A DNA stretch of 64,000 nucleotides from Marinobacterium sp. xm-d-530 (GTDB taxonomy: Bacteria; Pseudomonadota; Gammaproteobacteria; Pseudomonadales; Balneatricaceae): positions 1 to 64,000 of the forward strand of contig NZ_WBYM01000003.1 of NCBI RefSeq assembly GCF_013283365.1. The letters are read 5' to 3'. Below, piece after piece: positions 1 to 15,783 of the stretch (position 1 is its first letter; every line of letters starts with the position of its first letter). The notes beneath the pieces are model-generated. The model made no database searches and was not told the DNA's origin. It saw only the letters and a list, made by a program, of their open reading frames with translations. The translations under genes and the position numbers were made by a program.

Positions 1-115
1 TTGTCTTGTTAAGCTTTTGTGCTCAACCTCAACAAGCGCCCACACGCATTACCTGATTAATTGTTAAAGAGCGTGCCACCGATCTCTTGGTGGCTGCTTG
101 AGTACTCGTCTCAAG
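1..115 (-). promoter_or_regulatory. rRNA leader with boxB-like hairpin and boxA antiterminator
   Basis: Read on the minus strand, positions 72-62 give GCTCTTTAACA, the enterobacterial rrn boxA core. It is followed by sequence close to the E. coli pre-16S leader (AATTAATCAG, then GTGTGGGC). Just upstream is a perfect 6-bp hairpin, GCCACC/GGTGGC (94-89 with 80-75, 8-nt loop), in the place of boxB. Another perfect hairpin lies at 115-110 with 102-97. Known role: these elements load the Nus antitermination complex on rRNA transcripts. The 16S rRNA gene should begin shortly past the left edge. Confidence 0.85.
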
Positions 116-125
116 CGAGGTGCGT

Positions 126-153
126 ATATTACCGACACCCGATTTTTATTCAA
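126..153 (-). promoter_or_regulatory. rRNA operon P1-type promoter
   Basis: On the minus strand there is a -35 TTGAAT (153-148), a 16-bp spacer and a -10 TAATAT (131-126). A GC-rich discriminator (ACGCACC) follows, as is typical of stringently controlled rRNA promoters. Upstream of the -35 the DNA is strongly A/T-rich (about 155-182), resembling an UP element, and this stretch runs into the tyrS stop codon at 182-184. The boxB-like hairpin and boxA downstream support the assignment. The 16S gene itself would lie beyond position 1. Confidence 0.8.
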
Positions 154-181
154 CCCCTTTTTTGTAAAAAAACTAACTTTT

Positions 182-1477
182 TTACAAATAAAACAGGTGG
201 TGTTTCTTTTTACCCAGTTTGACTAGGAAATATTTACCAAATAGGCCTGCTTCAGAGCTGAAAATTTCGTTGCCTGACATATTATCGGCCATACCACAGG
301 CACGATCATTTACGATGACAGCGTCACGCTGCAGTGCATCTTTGATCTGCTTACCGGAATTCGCCATACCCGCATCAACCAACAGTGTCGTCAACGGTGT
401 ATCCGAAAGATCCGTTGGAACCTGTGTCGCCGGAAGACCATCTTGCTTAAGCTGCTCAAAGTCAGCTTCACTTAACTGACTAATATCACCTGAGAAGAGT
501 GACTCTGTAATTCGCTTAGCCGCTTCTACTGCATCATTACCATGCACCAAGCGTGTCACCTCTTCCGCGAGAATCGCTTGCGCTTGAGGACGACCAGTCG
601 CTGCTTTATCTTCCTCTTCAATGTCAGCAATTCTCTCAACATCTAAGAAAGTGAAGTAACGAAGGAACTTGTAAACATCTGCATCAGCCGTCGACATCCA
701 GAATTGGTAGAAGGCGTAGGGCGATGTTTTAGTCGCATCTAACCAGATAGTACCTGACTCGGTTTTACCAAATTTTGTTCCATCTGACTTGGTTACCAGT
801 GGCAGCGTAATACCGAACACCTGGTTGCCATTCATACGGCGTGATAGTTCGATACCACCAGTAATGTTGCCCCACTGATCAGAACCACCGATCTGTAAAG
901 TACAACCGTGCGACTTATTAAGCTGCTGGAAGTCAAAAGACTGAAGAATCATGTAGGTAAACTCTGTAAAAGAGATACCAGATCCCTCACGATCAATACG
1001 CTGTTTTACAGACTCTTTTGCAATCATCGAGTTTACAGAGAAGTGCTTGCCCACATCGCGCAGGAAGGTCAGTACATCCATGCCTCGAGTCCAGTCGAGG
1101 TTATTTACAACCTCGGCACTGTTATCGCCGTTATCAAAGCTGATGAACTGACTCACTTGTGCTTTGAGTTTATCCACCCAACCAGCAACCGTTGAATCAT
1201 CGTTTAACTTTCGCTCCTGTGCTTTAAAGCTCGGATCACCGATCAAACCGGTTGCTCCACCCACAAGAGCCAAAGGCTTATGGCCATACTCTTGAAAACG
1301 ACGCAATGTTAACAGCGGCACTAGGCTACCAATGTGCAGACTATCTGCCGTCGGATCGAAACCACAATAGAGCGTTACAGAACCCTTCTCTAGGTGTTCC
1401 ATTAACTCATCTTCACTACTCATTTGCGCGACAAGTCCACGCGACTGAAGTTCAGCGATTAAATTGATATTTGCCAT
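182..1477 (-). CDS. tyrS: Tyrosyl-tRNA synthetase
   Basis: Class I aminoacyl-tRNA synthetase charging tRNA-Tyr in the cytoplasm; 431 residues. The HIGH-type signature appears as LHIGS near residue 50. The KMSKS counterpart is KFGKT near residue 235. A C-terminal S4-like RNA-binding part follows. The start is taken at the ATG giving [10 protein letters not shown], which matches the family N-terminus; an in-frame TTG four codons upstream is less likely. The C-terminus ([10 protein letters not shown]) has the usual basic run but an unusual last three residues, and the last codons overlap the A/T-rich upstream element of the rRNA promoter. The gene is divergent from the M23 peptidase. Its tRNA substrate, tRNA-Tyr(GTA), is also encoded in the window. 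Confidence 0.97.
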   Translation of the reverse strand: MANINLIAELQSRGLVAQMSSEDELMEHLEKGSVTLYCGFDPTADSLHIGSLVPLLTLRRFQEYGHKPLALVGGATGLIGDPSFKAQERKLNDDSTVAGWVDKLKAQVSQFISFDNGDNSAEVVNNLDWTRGMDVLTFLRDVGKHFSVNSMIAKESVKQRIDREGSGISFTEFTYMILQSFDFQQLNKSHGCTLQIGGSDQWGNITGGIELSRRMNGNQVFGITLPLVTKSDGTKFGKTESGTIWLDATKTSPYAFYQFWMSTADADVYKFLRYFTFLDVERIADIEEEDKAATGRPQAQAILAEEVTRLVHGNDAVEAAKRITESLFSGDISQLSEADFEQLKQDGLPATQVPTDLSDTPLTTLLVDAGMANSGKQIKDALQRDAVIVNDRACGMADNMSGNEIFSSEAGLFGKYFLVKLGKKKHHLFYL

Positions 1478-1682
1478 GGTTTGTTTCAATCCGATGTTTG
1501 CGGTCTTAATTTGAGAGGCGAGATTCTACCGATTGATCATCTGTTAGACAAATTTGATAAGGGATCCATTTGATTAAAATCATCGCTAAATCGCTTTATC
1601 TATCGGAATCTAGATGGAACTTTTATACAATTAACTGTCTAAGGGACAAACACTCTGTTTCAACTAATATCTGGCTGTAGGT

Positions 1683-3056
1683 TTGGCTAAAAATATTTTC
1701 AGAAAAGCGAAGCGATTTCCTAAGATGCACCTTGCCGTTGTTGGGTCTCTGTCGTTTATCGCCTTGATGCTCTCGATACTTCCTTCATCGGAGGTAGAAG
1801 CCACTCGATCTCAGATCGAACTTATCTCACCCAAAGCCCTTCCAGAAGCACAACTACCGGTGGCTGAAACCACCTCTTCAACCCTTATAGAACACAATGA
1901 GCAAACCTCAGCCACCACTGAAGTGGCAGAACAGCCACCCGCTATTGAGTGGCAACGCTTTAAAGTCAAAAGCGGTGACAACCTAAGCAAAATCTTCAAG
2001 CGTGCCGGCCTAGGTGCTAAAGATGTTCATAAGATTGCCCAGGCTGATAAAAAAACCAAGCACTTCAATGCGCTCCGTCCTGGCCAGACGCTCAGTCTTC
2101 ACATTGAAGATAACCAACTCATCACACTGCGCATTGAAAAGAGCCTGTTAGAGTCAGTTGAGTTTTCGCTGACGGATACGGGTTATCAGCAAGAGACCCT
2201 AGTACTTGAACCCGAGATGCGCCAGCGGTTCGTCACTGGAGAGATCTCCAGCTCGCTCTACCTTGCAGCCAAAAGCGCCGGTCTATCTGAGAACATCACC
2301 ATGAAACTGGCCGAGGTATTTGGCTGGGACATCGATTTTGCTCTGGATATTCGCAAAGGCGACCAGTTTAGAGTGCTGTTTGAAGAGAAGTATTTAGATG
2401 GAAAAAGAATTGGCGATGGCGACATTCTTGCCGCGGAGTTCACCAATAACGGTGATACTTTCGCCGCCGTTCGCTATGAAGACTCCAACGGTGACGTAAA
2501 CTACTTCACTCCGGAAGGCCGCAGTATGCGTAAAGCTTTCCTACGCTCCCCTGTCGACTTCCGCCGAATCAGCTCAGGCTTCACACGCGAGCGCTACCAT
2601 CCAGTGCTTGGCGTAAAACGTCCTCACCGAGGAACTGATTACGCTGCTAAAACAGGCACACCCATCAAGGCAGCCGGGGATGGCAAAGTTATTTGGCGCG
2701 GTACAAAAGGCGGATACGGTCGTACGGTCATTATCCAACACGGTGGCAACATCACTACGCTCTATGGCCACATGAGCAAATACAACAGCAAGGTTAAAAA
2801 GGGTTCACGCGTTAAGCAAGGCCAGACCATTGGCTACGTAGGTATGAGCGGCACTGCAACCGGCCCCCACCTGCACTATGAGTTCCGAGTTGCGGGGGTC
2901 CATAAGAACCCACAGACGGTGAAACTTCCTGCCGCACAACCGATTGCTAAGAAAGAGCGTGCCAACTTCAATAAAGTGGCTAACGATATGATTGCTTCAC
3001 TTCAGCAGAAGGCTATTGAGCAACTGATTGCCAGTGAGAGTCGTGCAGCAGAGTAA
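1683..3056 (+). CDS. M23 family cell-wall endopeptidase (MepM/YebA-like) with N-terminal membrane anchor
   Basis: Predicted zinc peptidase acting on peptidoglycan cross-links in the periplasm; 457 residues. A short basic N-terminus is followed by one hydrophobic segment (about residues 15-35), then a Pro/Thr/Ser-rich linker. A LysM/OapA-like domain follows (FKVKSGDNLSKIFKRAG, about 97-150). The C-terminal M23 domain carries the metal motifs HRGTD and HLHYEF. The start is a TTG at 1683; the next ATG (1725) would remove the basic cytoplasmic tail before the anchor, so TTG is preferred, but no strong ribosome site is visible. It directly precedes anmK, a wall-recycling gene, with one base between stop and start. 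The tyrS / M23 / anmK / erpA neighbourhood is one I recall from Pseudomonas. Confidence 0.9.
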   Translation: MAKNIFRKAKRFPKMHLAVVGSLSFIALMLSILPSSEVEATRSQIELISPKALPEAQLPVAETTSSTLIEHNEQTSATTEVAEQPPAIEWQRFKVKSGDNLSKIFKRAGLGAKDVHKIAQADKKTKHFNALRPGQTLSLHIEDNQLITLRIEKSLLESVEFSLTDTGYQQETLVLEPEMRQRFVTGEISSSLYLAAKSAGLSENITMKLAEVFGWDIDFALDIRKGDQFRVLFEEKYLDGKRIGDGDILAAEFTNNGDTFAAVRYEDSNGDVNYFTPEGRSMRKAFLRSPVDFRRISSGFTRERYHPVLGVKRPHRGTDYAAKTGTPIKAAGDGKVIWRGTKGGYGRTVIIQHGGNITTLYGHMSKYNSKVKKGSRVKQGQTIGYVGMSGTATGPHLHYEFRVAGVHKNPQTVKLPAAQPIAKKERANFNKVANDMIASLQQKAIEQLIASESRAAE

Positions 3057-3057
3057 A

Positions 3058-4143
3058 ATGTTTCTGGGCCTCATGTCCGGCACCAGCTTAGATGGGCTCG
3101 ACATCGCTCTTTGCTACTTCGAACCTGAGTATCAACTACTGCACTCTCGCTGTTTCGAATTCTCTGACGAACTTAAACAGCGCATCCTTCCCTTTATGAC
3201 TAGCCAGCCCCAATCGATTGATCAGATGATGATCCTAGATAGGGACCTGGCCACTTTCGCTGCGGAAGCCATTCTGATCTTTCTGCATGATCACCGCATT
3301 GATCCTAAAGAGGTCAACGCTATTGGCTACCACGGTCAGACCCTACGACATAGACCAGACGAAGGCTGCACTCTGCAGGCAGGTAACCCTCATATTCTGG
3401 CCGAGATGACCGGAATCGATGTCATTGCCGACTTCAGACGACGCGACCTTGCAGCAGGTGGTGAAGGAGCGCCTTTGGTACCTGCCTTCCATCATTTTCT
3501 AACCGAGAAGATGCGCCGACCCTTTGCCCTTTTGAACCTTGGCGGCATTGCCAACCTCTCTCTGTTTACATCAAACGGAGATATTCAAGGTTTTGATACC
3601 GGACCTGCCAACACACTGATCGATCAGTGGATCTACCAACATAAGGGGGTTCACTTTGATGCAGAGGGTGCATGGGCGGCGAGCGGTGATATAAACCAAC
3701 CCTTGCTTGACGCTCTATTAGACGAGCCCTATTTCCATCGAGCCGCCCCAAAAAGCACCGGTCGGGAAACTTTCAATCTAGAGTGGCTCAATCATAAACT
3801 CGCAGACTTTGATCAGCTACCGCCTGAAGATGTTCAAGCGACGCTGACAGAGCTAACCGCAGTGACCATTGCTGACGCTCTAAAACAGGCCAAGCTGACC
3901 CACTGTCAACTGATTCTATGTGGCGGAGGCGCGCGAAACGATCATTTGATTGAACGCCTAACAGCACACCTACCTGACTTCACCATTATATCCAGCGACC
4001 TATTAGGCTGGTCAGCCGATGCCATGGAAGCCGCTGCCTTTGCTTGGCTAGCTTGGGCTTTTAAAAACAAAAAAGCTGGGAATATCCCAGCTGTGACAGG
4101 CGCCTTCGGTGAGCGTCGCCTTGGCGCGCTCTTTCCCGCTTAA
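3058..4143 (+). CDS. anmK: Anhydro-N-acetylmuramic acid kinase
   Basis: Converts 1,6-anhydro-MurNAc to MurNAc-6-phosphate with ATP during peptidoglycan recycling. The protein is 361 residues (E. coli enzyme 369). The N-terminus FLGLMSGTSLDGLD is the family signature (ATP-binding loop). NLGGIANLSLF, GFDTGPANTLID and the late CGGGARNDHL motif are all present. The start ATG at 3058 lies one base after the M23 peptidase stop; an upstream in-frame ATG would sit inside that gene. The stop codon overlaps the stop of the convergent ytoQ-like gene: the two TAA codons share a TTAA sequence. Confidence 0.96.
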   Translation: MFLGLMSGTSLDGLDIALCYFEPEYQLLHSRCFEFSDELKQRILPFMTSQPQSIDQMMILDRDLATFAAEAILIFLHDHRIDPKEVNAIGYHGQTLRHRPDEGCTLQAGNPHILAEMTGIDVIADFRRRDLAAGGEGAPLVPAFHHFLTEKMRRPFALLNLGGIANLSLFTSNGDIQGFDTGPANTLIDQWIYQHKGVHFDAEGAWAASGDINQPLLDALLDEPYFHRAAPKSTGRETFNLEWLNHKLADFDQLPPEDVQATLTELTAVTIADALKQAKLTHCQLILCGGGARNDHLIERLTAHLPDFTIISSDLLGWSADAMEAAAFAWLAWAFKNKKAGNIPAVTGAFGERRLGALFPA

Positions 4144-4580
4144 GGCTGAAGGACGTAGCGCAACGTCTCCACTACCTGCTCATTCGTCTTGGCCCAGGCT
4201 AGAGATTGAGCATCAACCTCTTTAAGTGGGTGAATCAAATCTTCTGCATGCAGAGTAATGTAAGGCTTACCCAAAGCAGCACAGTAGCCTGCATCGAATG
4301 CAGCATTCCACTGCTTATACTTGTCACCAAAACGAATCACAACCAGATCAGCTTGTTCGATCATCCCTTTGGTTCTAATTAGGTTCACTTTGGATGACTG
4401 GTGATCACGCCAGAAATTATCTGACTGCTCTCCCAAGTGGTCGCCGGCAGCATCACTGGCAGGGTGATCAGTGACCGGAGCCAAATAGGTAATATCCAGA
4501 CCCAATGCTTCAGTACCTTGGCGAATCACATCACGCCAATCGGTATGAATTTCACCCGACATATACACTTTGTAACTCAT
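4140..4580 (-). CDS. YtoQ family protein
   Basis: 146 residues, recognised as the YtoQ family, whose members resemble nucleoside 2-deoxyribosyltransferases in fold. The biochemical role is not established to my knowledge. Visible features are the N-terminal VYMSGEIHTDWRD and the central ADLVVIRFGDKYKQWNAAFDAGYCAALGKP, which looks like the nucleotide-binding part of that fold. It sits downstream of erpA on the same strand (62-bp gap containing a terminator hairpin). Its 3' end overlaps the 3' end of anmK by four bases, so the two genes terminate into each other. Confidence 0.85.
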   Translation of the reverse strand: MSYKVYMSGEIHTDWRDVIRQGTEALGLDITYLAPVTDHPASDAAGDHLGEQSDNFWRDHQSSKVNLIRTKGMIEQADLVVIRFGDKYKQWNAAFDAGYCAALGKPYITLHAEDLIHPLKEVDAQSLAWAKTNEQVVETLRYVLQP

Positions 4581-4594
4581 GATAGCCCCCTAAT

Positions 4595-4629
4595 AAAAAA
4601 GCCAGCCACTCTTGCTAGGAGCCGCTGGC
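4595..4629 (-). terminator. Intrinsic terminator after erpA
   Basis: On the minus strand GCCAGC (4629-4624) pairs with GCTGGC (4606-4601). One mismatch and four further pairs extend the stem inward. A run of six T follows (4600-4595). It lies between the erpA stop and the YtoQ gene start. Confidence 0.75.
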
Positions 4630-4642
4630 CTATAGCATTCAT

Positions 4643-4981
4643 TTAAATTGAGAAAGATGAACCACAACCACAGGTCGTTGTTGCATTAGGATTGTTGATC
4701 ACGAACTGGGAACCCTGTAGACCCTCTTTGTAATCCACCTCTGCACCCACAAGATATTGAAAGCTCATCGGATCAACCACCATGGTCACTCCCGCATTCT
4801 CAACCACAGTATCATCTTCAGCCACAGACTCATCGAAAGTGAAGCCGTACGAAAAACCTGCACAGCCACCACCAGTAATGAAGACGCGCAACTTTAGGTT
4901 ATCGTTCTGCTCCTCTTCAATCAGAGTACGTACCTTATTTGCAGCAGAGTCAGTAAAGATCATATCGGCATCAGCGGACAT
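4643..4981 (-). CDS. erpA: Iron-sulfur cluster insertion protein ErpA
   Basis: A-type carrier that delivers Fe-S clusters to apoproteins, including IspG in isoprenoid synthesis; 112 residues. The three cluster-ligand cysteines are at residue 40 (GGGCAGF) and residues 104 and 106 ([10 protein letters not shown] at the C-terminus). The start is the ATG giving [11 protein letters not shown], with GAGGTG about eight bases upstream; a longer reading frame adds five residues without support. An intrinsic terminator follows the gene. argC lies upstream on the same strand. Confidence 0.96.
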   Translation of the reverse strand: MSADADMIFTDSAANKVRTLIEEEQNDNLKLRVFITGGGCAGFSYGFTFDESVAEDDTVVENAGVTMVVDPMSFQYLVGAEVDYKEGLQGSQFVINNPNATTTCGCGSSFSI

Positions 4982-5047
4982 GAATACACACCTCAAAATT
5001 CATTGGAATGGGTGAATTCTCACAAAACCAAGTAAAACAGTCAAGAA

Positions 5048-6082
5048 TTATGGCATCAACGCTACGTTAGTGAGGCCTGCATTCTCTTTTAGGCCAAACA
5101 TAATGTTCATGATCTGAATTGCCTGACCAGAAGCACCTTTCACTAAGTTATCGATGACTGAGAGAACCACGACCGTATCATCATCTTGTGGACGGTGAAC
5201 GCTGATACGACAGAAGTTAGACCCTTTTACACTGCGAGTCTCAGGGTGAGAACCTGCAGGCAACACATCGACAAAAGGCTCGTTGGCATAACGTGCTTCA
5301 AAGAGCTCTTGCAGACCCGAATCAACAGGGTCTTTCAACGTAGAGTAGAGCGTCGCGTGAATACCACGAATCATCGGCGTCAAATGAGGTACAAAGGTTA
5401 AACCGACCGGCTTACCCGCCGCCCAAGTGAGTCCTTGGCGAATTTCAGGGAGGTGGCGGTGGCCAGGCACACCATAGGCTTTAAAACTCTCGCTCGACTC
5501 ACACAGCAATGTACCAACACTGGCGCCACGACCGGCACCGGATACACCCGACTTACAGTCGGCAATCAAACGGCGTGTATCAACCAAACCCGCTTCTAGC
5601 AGCGGCAAAAAGCCCAGCTGAGTCGCGGTGGGGTAACAGCCAGCACAAGCAATTAACTGCGCATCTTTAATCTGCTCCCGATTCAACTCAGGTAAACCGT
5701 AGACCGCTTTCTCAACCAGGTCTGGGCAGCTGTGGTCCAGCTTGTACCACTTCTCCCAAAGCGGTACATCCTTGATTCGGAAGTCAGCACCCAGATCGAT
5801 CACGCGCACACCACGGTCAACTAACGCCGGCGCCATCGACATGGCAACACCGTGCGGCGTTGCAAAGAAGACAACATCACAGGCGGCCAAGCGGTCAACA
5901 TCTGGCACGGTAAACTCTAGATCGTAATGACCACGAAGATTGGGGAACATATCAGCAACTGGCATACCCTCTTCAGAGCGGGAGGTAATCACCTCGACAG
6001 AGACTTCTGAATGGTTGGCCAACAGTCTAAGCAGTTCAACGCCGGTATAACCCGTGCCACCCACAATACCTACTTTAATCAC
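5048..6082 (-). CDS. argC: N-acetyl-gamma-glutamyl-phosphate reductase
   Basis: NADPH-dependent reduction of N-acetylglutamyl phosphate to the semialdehyde, third step of arginine synthesis; 344 residues. The NADP-binding [14 protein letters not shown] is at the N-terminus. The catalytic-Cys region [13 protein letters not shown] is near residue 150, followed by SGVSGAGRG and the GHRHLPEI His motif. The start is taken at the GTG giving VIKVGIVGG: this gives exactly the length I recall for Pseudomonas ArgC. An ATG nine codons upstream is possible. argH is also in the window but is not linked to this gene. Confidence 0.96.
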   Translation of the reverse strand: MIKVGIVGGTGYTGVELLRLLANHSEVSVEVITSRSEEGMPVADMFPNLRGHYDLEFTVPDVDRLAACDVVFFATPHGVAMSMAPALVDRGVRVIDLGADFRIKDVPLWEKWYKLDHSCPDLVEKAVYGLPELNREQIKDAQLIACAGCYPTATQLGFLPLLEAGLVDTRRLIADCKSGVSGAGRGASVGTLLCESSESFKAYGVPGHRHLPEIRQGLTWAAGKPVGLTFVPHLTPMIRGIHATLYSTLKDPVDSGLQELFEARYANEPFVDVLPAGSHPETRSVKGSNFCRISVHRPQDDDTVVVLSVIDNLVKGASGQAIQIMNIMFGLKENAGLTNVALMP

Positions 6083-6139
6083 GATAGTTCCACGCTCCAT
6101 GTTAGCCATACTGACTGAGTCTTAAGAATTCAGGTGCTG

Positions 6140-6145
6140 TATAAT
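6140..6145 (+). promoter_or_regulatory. Possible -10 element for hemL
   Basis: A perfect TATAAT lies in the argC-hemL divergent gap, 118 bp upstream of hemL. No convincing -35 is visible at 16-18 bp. The reverse strand of the same site (TATTAT) could serve argC instead. Confidence 0.35.
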
Positions 6146-6262
6146 ACGCCACAGTGATTTCCAACTCCAGATTCACGATCCAAGGGATTTGTTCAGGCGT
6201 ACTACTGACACTCCCTTGCTGGCTGTGGATAATGGTCAAAAATGTTTACCGAGGTTAAGTTG

Positions 6263-7546
6263 ATGTCTAAGTCAGAACAGTTATTTGAAGCCGCCCAGAA
6301 ACACATCCCAGGCGGTGTTAACTCGCCCGTTCGTGCGTTCAAAGGTGTCGGTGGCACACCGGTCTTTGTTAAACGTGCCGAAGGCGCTTACATCTTCGAC
6401 GAAGATGACAAACAGTACATCGACTACATCGGCTCTTGGGGCCCTATGCTGTTTGGCCACAACTACCCTCCTGTGATCGATGCGGTGCGTGATGCCCTAA
6501 ACCACGGCATCTCTTTCGGTGCACCAACAGCAATCGAAACAGAGATGGCAGACAAAATTTGTGAGCTTGTACCCTCAATGGAGATGGTTCGCATGACCAG
6601 CTCGGGTACTGAAGCGACCATGAGTGCCATCCGATTAGCGCGAGGTTACACCGGTCGCGATAAGATCGTTAAATTTGAAGGCTGCTACCACGGTCATTCC
6701 GATTCACTGCTGGTCAAAGCGGGCTCAGGAGCACTGACACTGGGCGAACCAAACTCACCTGGAGTGCCTGCTGCACTGGCGGAGCACACCATCACACTGC
6801 AGTTTAATAACCTAGAGAGTGTCAAACAGGCCTTCGCTGAAGTGGGTAAAGAGATTGCGTGCATCATCGTTGAGCCAGTCGCTGGCAACATGAACTGTAT
6901 CCCTCCAGTAGAAGGATTCTTGGAAGGCTTGCGTGCCATCTGTGATGAATACGAAACCGTTTTGATCTTTGACGAGGTGATGAGTGGCTTCCGCGTAGCG
7001 CGCGGCGGTGCACAAGAGCTTTATGGTGTCACACCTGATCTTACCACTCTAGGCAAGATCATTGGCGGCGGCATGCCCGTTGGCGCCTTTGGTGGCAAAC
7101 TGGAGATCATGCATCAGATCGCGCCACTGGGCCCTGTTTACCAAGCGGGCACCCTATCAGGCAACCCTCTAGCCATGCGTGCCGGCCTTGCTATGCTAAC
7201 CGCGATGGAGCGTGAAGGCTTGTACGAAGAGTTAAGCGCGAAGACAGAATACCTCACCGAAGGGTTGAAGGCAGTAGCGGCTAAAAACGGCATCTCTGTG
7301 ACCACGACCGCAGTAGGTGGTATGTTTGGTCTGTTCTTCACCGATCGTGAGAACATCACTGGGTTTAGTGATGCAACCGCCTGTGATGTTGAAGCGTTCG
7401 GAAAGTTCTTCCACCACATGCTCGACGAAGGAGTCTATCTGGCACCTTCAGCGTATGAAGCGGGCTTCCTTTCCGCCGCTCATACAGAGGCTGACCTAGA
7501 CGCAACCATTGCAGCGGCTGACCGCGCCTTTGCGAAACTGGGGTAA
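6263..7546 (+). CDS. hemL: Glutamate-1-semialdehyde 2,1-aminomutase
   Basis: PLP enzyme making 5-aminolevulinate, the entry point of tetrapyrrole synthesis by the C5 pathway; 427 residues. Visible signatures are the N-terminal [13 protein letters not shown], the substrate-site [16 protein letters not shown], the [13 protein letters not shown] aspartate region and the PLP lysine in [17 protein letters not shown] near residue 265. The start is the ATG at 6263, eight bases after GAGG; an ATG seven codons upstream lacks a ribosome site. hemC, hemD, hemX and hemY are also in this window but not adjacent. Confidence 0.97.
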   Translation: MSKSEQLFEAAQKHIPGGVNSPVRAFKGVGGTPVFVKRAEGAYIFDEDDKQYIDYIGSWGPMLFGHNYPPVIDAVRDALNHGISFGAPTAIETEMADKICELVPSMEMVRMTSSGTEATMSAIRLARGYTGRDKIVKFEGCYHGHSDSLLVKAGSGALTLGEPNSPGVPAALAEHTITLQFNNLESVKQAFAEVGKEIACIIVEPVAGNMNCIPPVEGFLEGLRAICDEYETVLIFDEVMSGFRVARGGAQELYGVTPDLTTLGKIIGGGMPVGAFGGKLEIMHQIAPLGPVYQAGTLSGNPLAMRAGLAMLTAMEREGLYEELSAKTEYLTEGLKAVAAKNGISVTTTAVGGMFGLFFTDRENITGFSDATACDVEAFGKFFHHMLDEGVYLAPSAYEAGFLSAAHTEADLDATIAAADRAFAKLG

Positions 7547-7552
7547 TCTGCG

Positions 7553-8137
7553 ATGACTCTGTTGGGGCAAATACTCCTGTTGCTAGCAGCCATAGCTAGC
7601 ACGCTCTACCTCTTCAGAGGGACGCAAGATGACCTCGATAGCAGCAGTGAGATCAAAGTCACTCGACTCTCACTGCTGAGCATGATCATTGCACTCATTG
7701 GCAGCTTCACCCTGACCAGTGACTCCATGGACAGTTCGACACTGCTTCGGATACTGAACAATTTGGCCCTCTATGCAGGGGCCCCTATGATGGCTAGCGC
7801 ACTGCTGGCACGTGCGGTTCAGCGCAGCTTCACCATGCAAACCTGGGGGCGTTACCTACTGGCACTGATTGCCCTGTTTGAGCTCTGCCGTAGAATGGAT
7901 GCCGGAGCAGGTTACGCTATGGTGTTGGCTATTGTTCTAATAGGTGCATTAGGAGCAGCTGCCTTTCTTAGCAAAATCAGATCCCAACGTGCTTCGTTTT
8001 TGAGTGCTGCACTTCTACTGGCAATCGCTATTTTCAGCTGGAAAGCCAACACCTCTGATCTACTACTCTACTTAGCCCTTAGTTTGACGCTTCTGTTTGC
8101 CTCCAAAGGATTGAAGGCCAAAGCTTCACAGGCATAA
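7553..8137 (+). CDS. Hypothetical multi-pass membrane protein
   Basis: 194 residues, family not recognised. The sequence has about six or seven hydrophobic stretches (near residues 3-20, 38-56, 65-85, 97-112, 117-138, 146-162 and 167-184) separated by short loops. It has no obvious catalytic or metal motif and no signal peptide. It begins six bases after the hemL stop, so it is probably cotranscribed with hemL, and a terminator follows. An inner-membrane location is inferred; any link to tetrapyrrole synthesis rests only on position. Confidence 0.75.
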   Translation: MTLLGQILLLLAAIASTLYLFRGTQDDLDSSSEIKVTRLSLLSMIIALIGSFTLTSDSMDSSTLLRILNNLALYAGAPMMASALLARAVQRSFTMQTWGRYLLALIALFELCRRMDAGAGYAMVLAIVLIGALGAAAFLSKIRSQRASFLSAALLLAIAIFSWKANTSDLLLYLALSLTLLFASKGLKAKASQA

Positions 8138-8170
8138 AAAAGCAGAGGCGGTAAACCGGCTCTGCTTTTT
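8136..8170. terminator. Bidirectional intrinsic terminator between the hemL operon and fusA
   Basis: AGCAGAG (8141-8147) pairs with CTCTGCT (8160-8166), with an inner CGGT/ACCG stem, flanked by A-run and T-run. It works on both strands and serves two convergent transcription units. tufA would normally follow fusA here but is absent. Confidence 0.85.
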
Positions 8171-8185
8171 AATCACTGATATCAA

Positions 8186-10279
<2,094 letters not shown>

Positions 10280-10299
10280 TGATCAAACTCCTGAAACGT

Positions 10300-10328
10300 A
10301 AAAAGCCCTCGTCATAAACGAAGGCTTT
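10300..10328 (-). terminator. Terminator-like hairpin between rpsG and fusA
   Basis: On the minus strand an 11-bp stem with a single G-U pair (10328-10318 with 10312-10302) closes a 5-nt loop. It runs into five T (10304-10300). It ends about 20 bases before the fusA start, leaving little room for another promoter. It may therefore act as a partial terminator or attenuator within the operon. Confidence 0.55.
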
Positions 10329-10385
10329 AAAAAAGCGAATTTAAAGCTGGCGAAATGATAACACCATTTCGCCAGATAAAAACGC

Positions 10386-10889
<504 letters not shown>

Positions 10890-11003
10890 TCAGGTTACTC
10901 AGGCAATTAAGCCTGCCCTTACTCTTATCGTCTCGGTCTAGCTACCAGCGCGGACTAGGTCCTGCTTAACAGCTTCGCCGACTCTCATAGAGAGTAGACG
11001 AAC

Positions 11004-11378
11004 TTAAGACTTAGGACGCTTAGCACCGTACTTAGAGCGGCCCTGTTTACGGTCGTTAACGCCCGCACAGTCAAGCGCACCACGTACAGTGTGGTAACGT
11101 ACACCAGGTAGGTCTTTAACACGGCCACCACGGATAAGAACAACACTGTGCTCCTGTAGGTTGTGACCTTCACCACCGATGTATGAAGAAACTTCGAAAC
11201 CGTTAGTAAGACGAACACGACAAACTTTACGTAGTGCTGAGTTCGGTTTCTTAGGTGTAGTAGTGTAAACGCGGGTACATACGCCACGACGTTGAGGACA
11301 AGCTTCTAATGCACGAACATCAGACTTCTCTACAACGCGTTTACGTGGTTTGCGCACCAGCTGGTTGATAGTTGCCAT
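11004..11378 (-). CDS. rpsL: 30S ribosomal protein S12
   Basis: Decoding-centre ribosomal protein; 124 residues. The conserved loops [13 protein letters not shown] and [13 protein letters not shown] have wild-type lysines at the positions where streptomycin resistance arises. The start ATG follows a purine-rich GGAG-like site. First gene of rpsL-rpsG-fusA, 112 bp after rpoC with a strong hairpin between. Confidence 0.98.
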   Translation of the reverse strand: MATINQLVRKPRKRVVEKSDVRALEACPQRRGVCTRVYTTTPKKPNSALRKVCRVRLTNGFEVSSYIGGEGHNLQEHSVVLIRGGRVKDLPGVRYHTVRGALDCAGVNDRKQGRSKYGAKRPKS

Positions 11379-11407
11379 TAAGCAAACTCCACGTTTAGTT
11401 AAACAAC

Positions 11408-11434
11408 AAAAAGACTAGGACCGAAGCCCTAGTC
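11408..11434 (-). terminator. Terminator-like hairpin between rpoC and rpsL
   Basis: On the minus strand a 9-bp stem (11434-11426 with 11421-11413, one G-U pair) is capped by a TTCG tetraloop and followed by five T (11412-11408). It ends only about 30 bases before the rpsL start. Either an rpsL promoter lies upstream of it in the last bases of rpoC, or it acts as an attenuator. Confidence 0.7.
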
Positions 11435-11490
11435 ATTCAGGGGGCGAAATTTTAATCAATTCCACCCCTTCTCGTCAACGTCTTCTGAAA

Positions 11491-15717
<4,227 letters not shown>

Positions 15718-15783
15718 TATCTATAGCTCCTCACGGGAGGGGGCTGCAGCACTTGGCATACAGCCCGATGTTCAATTAGGCCC

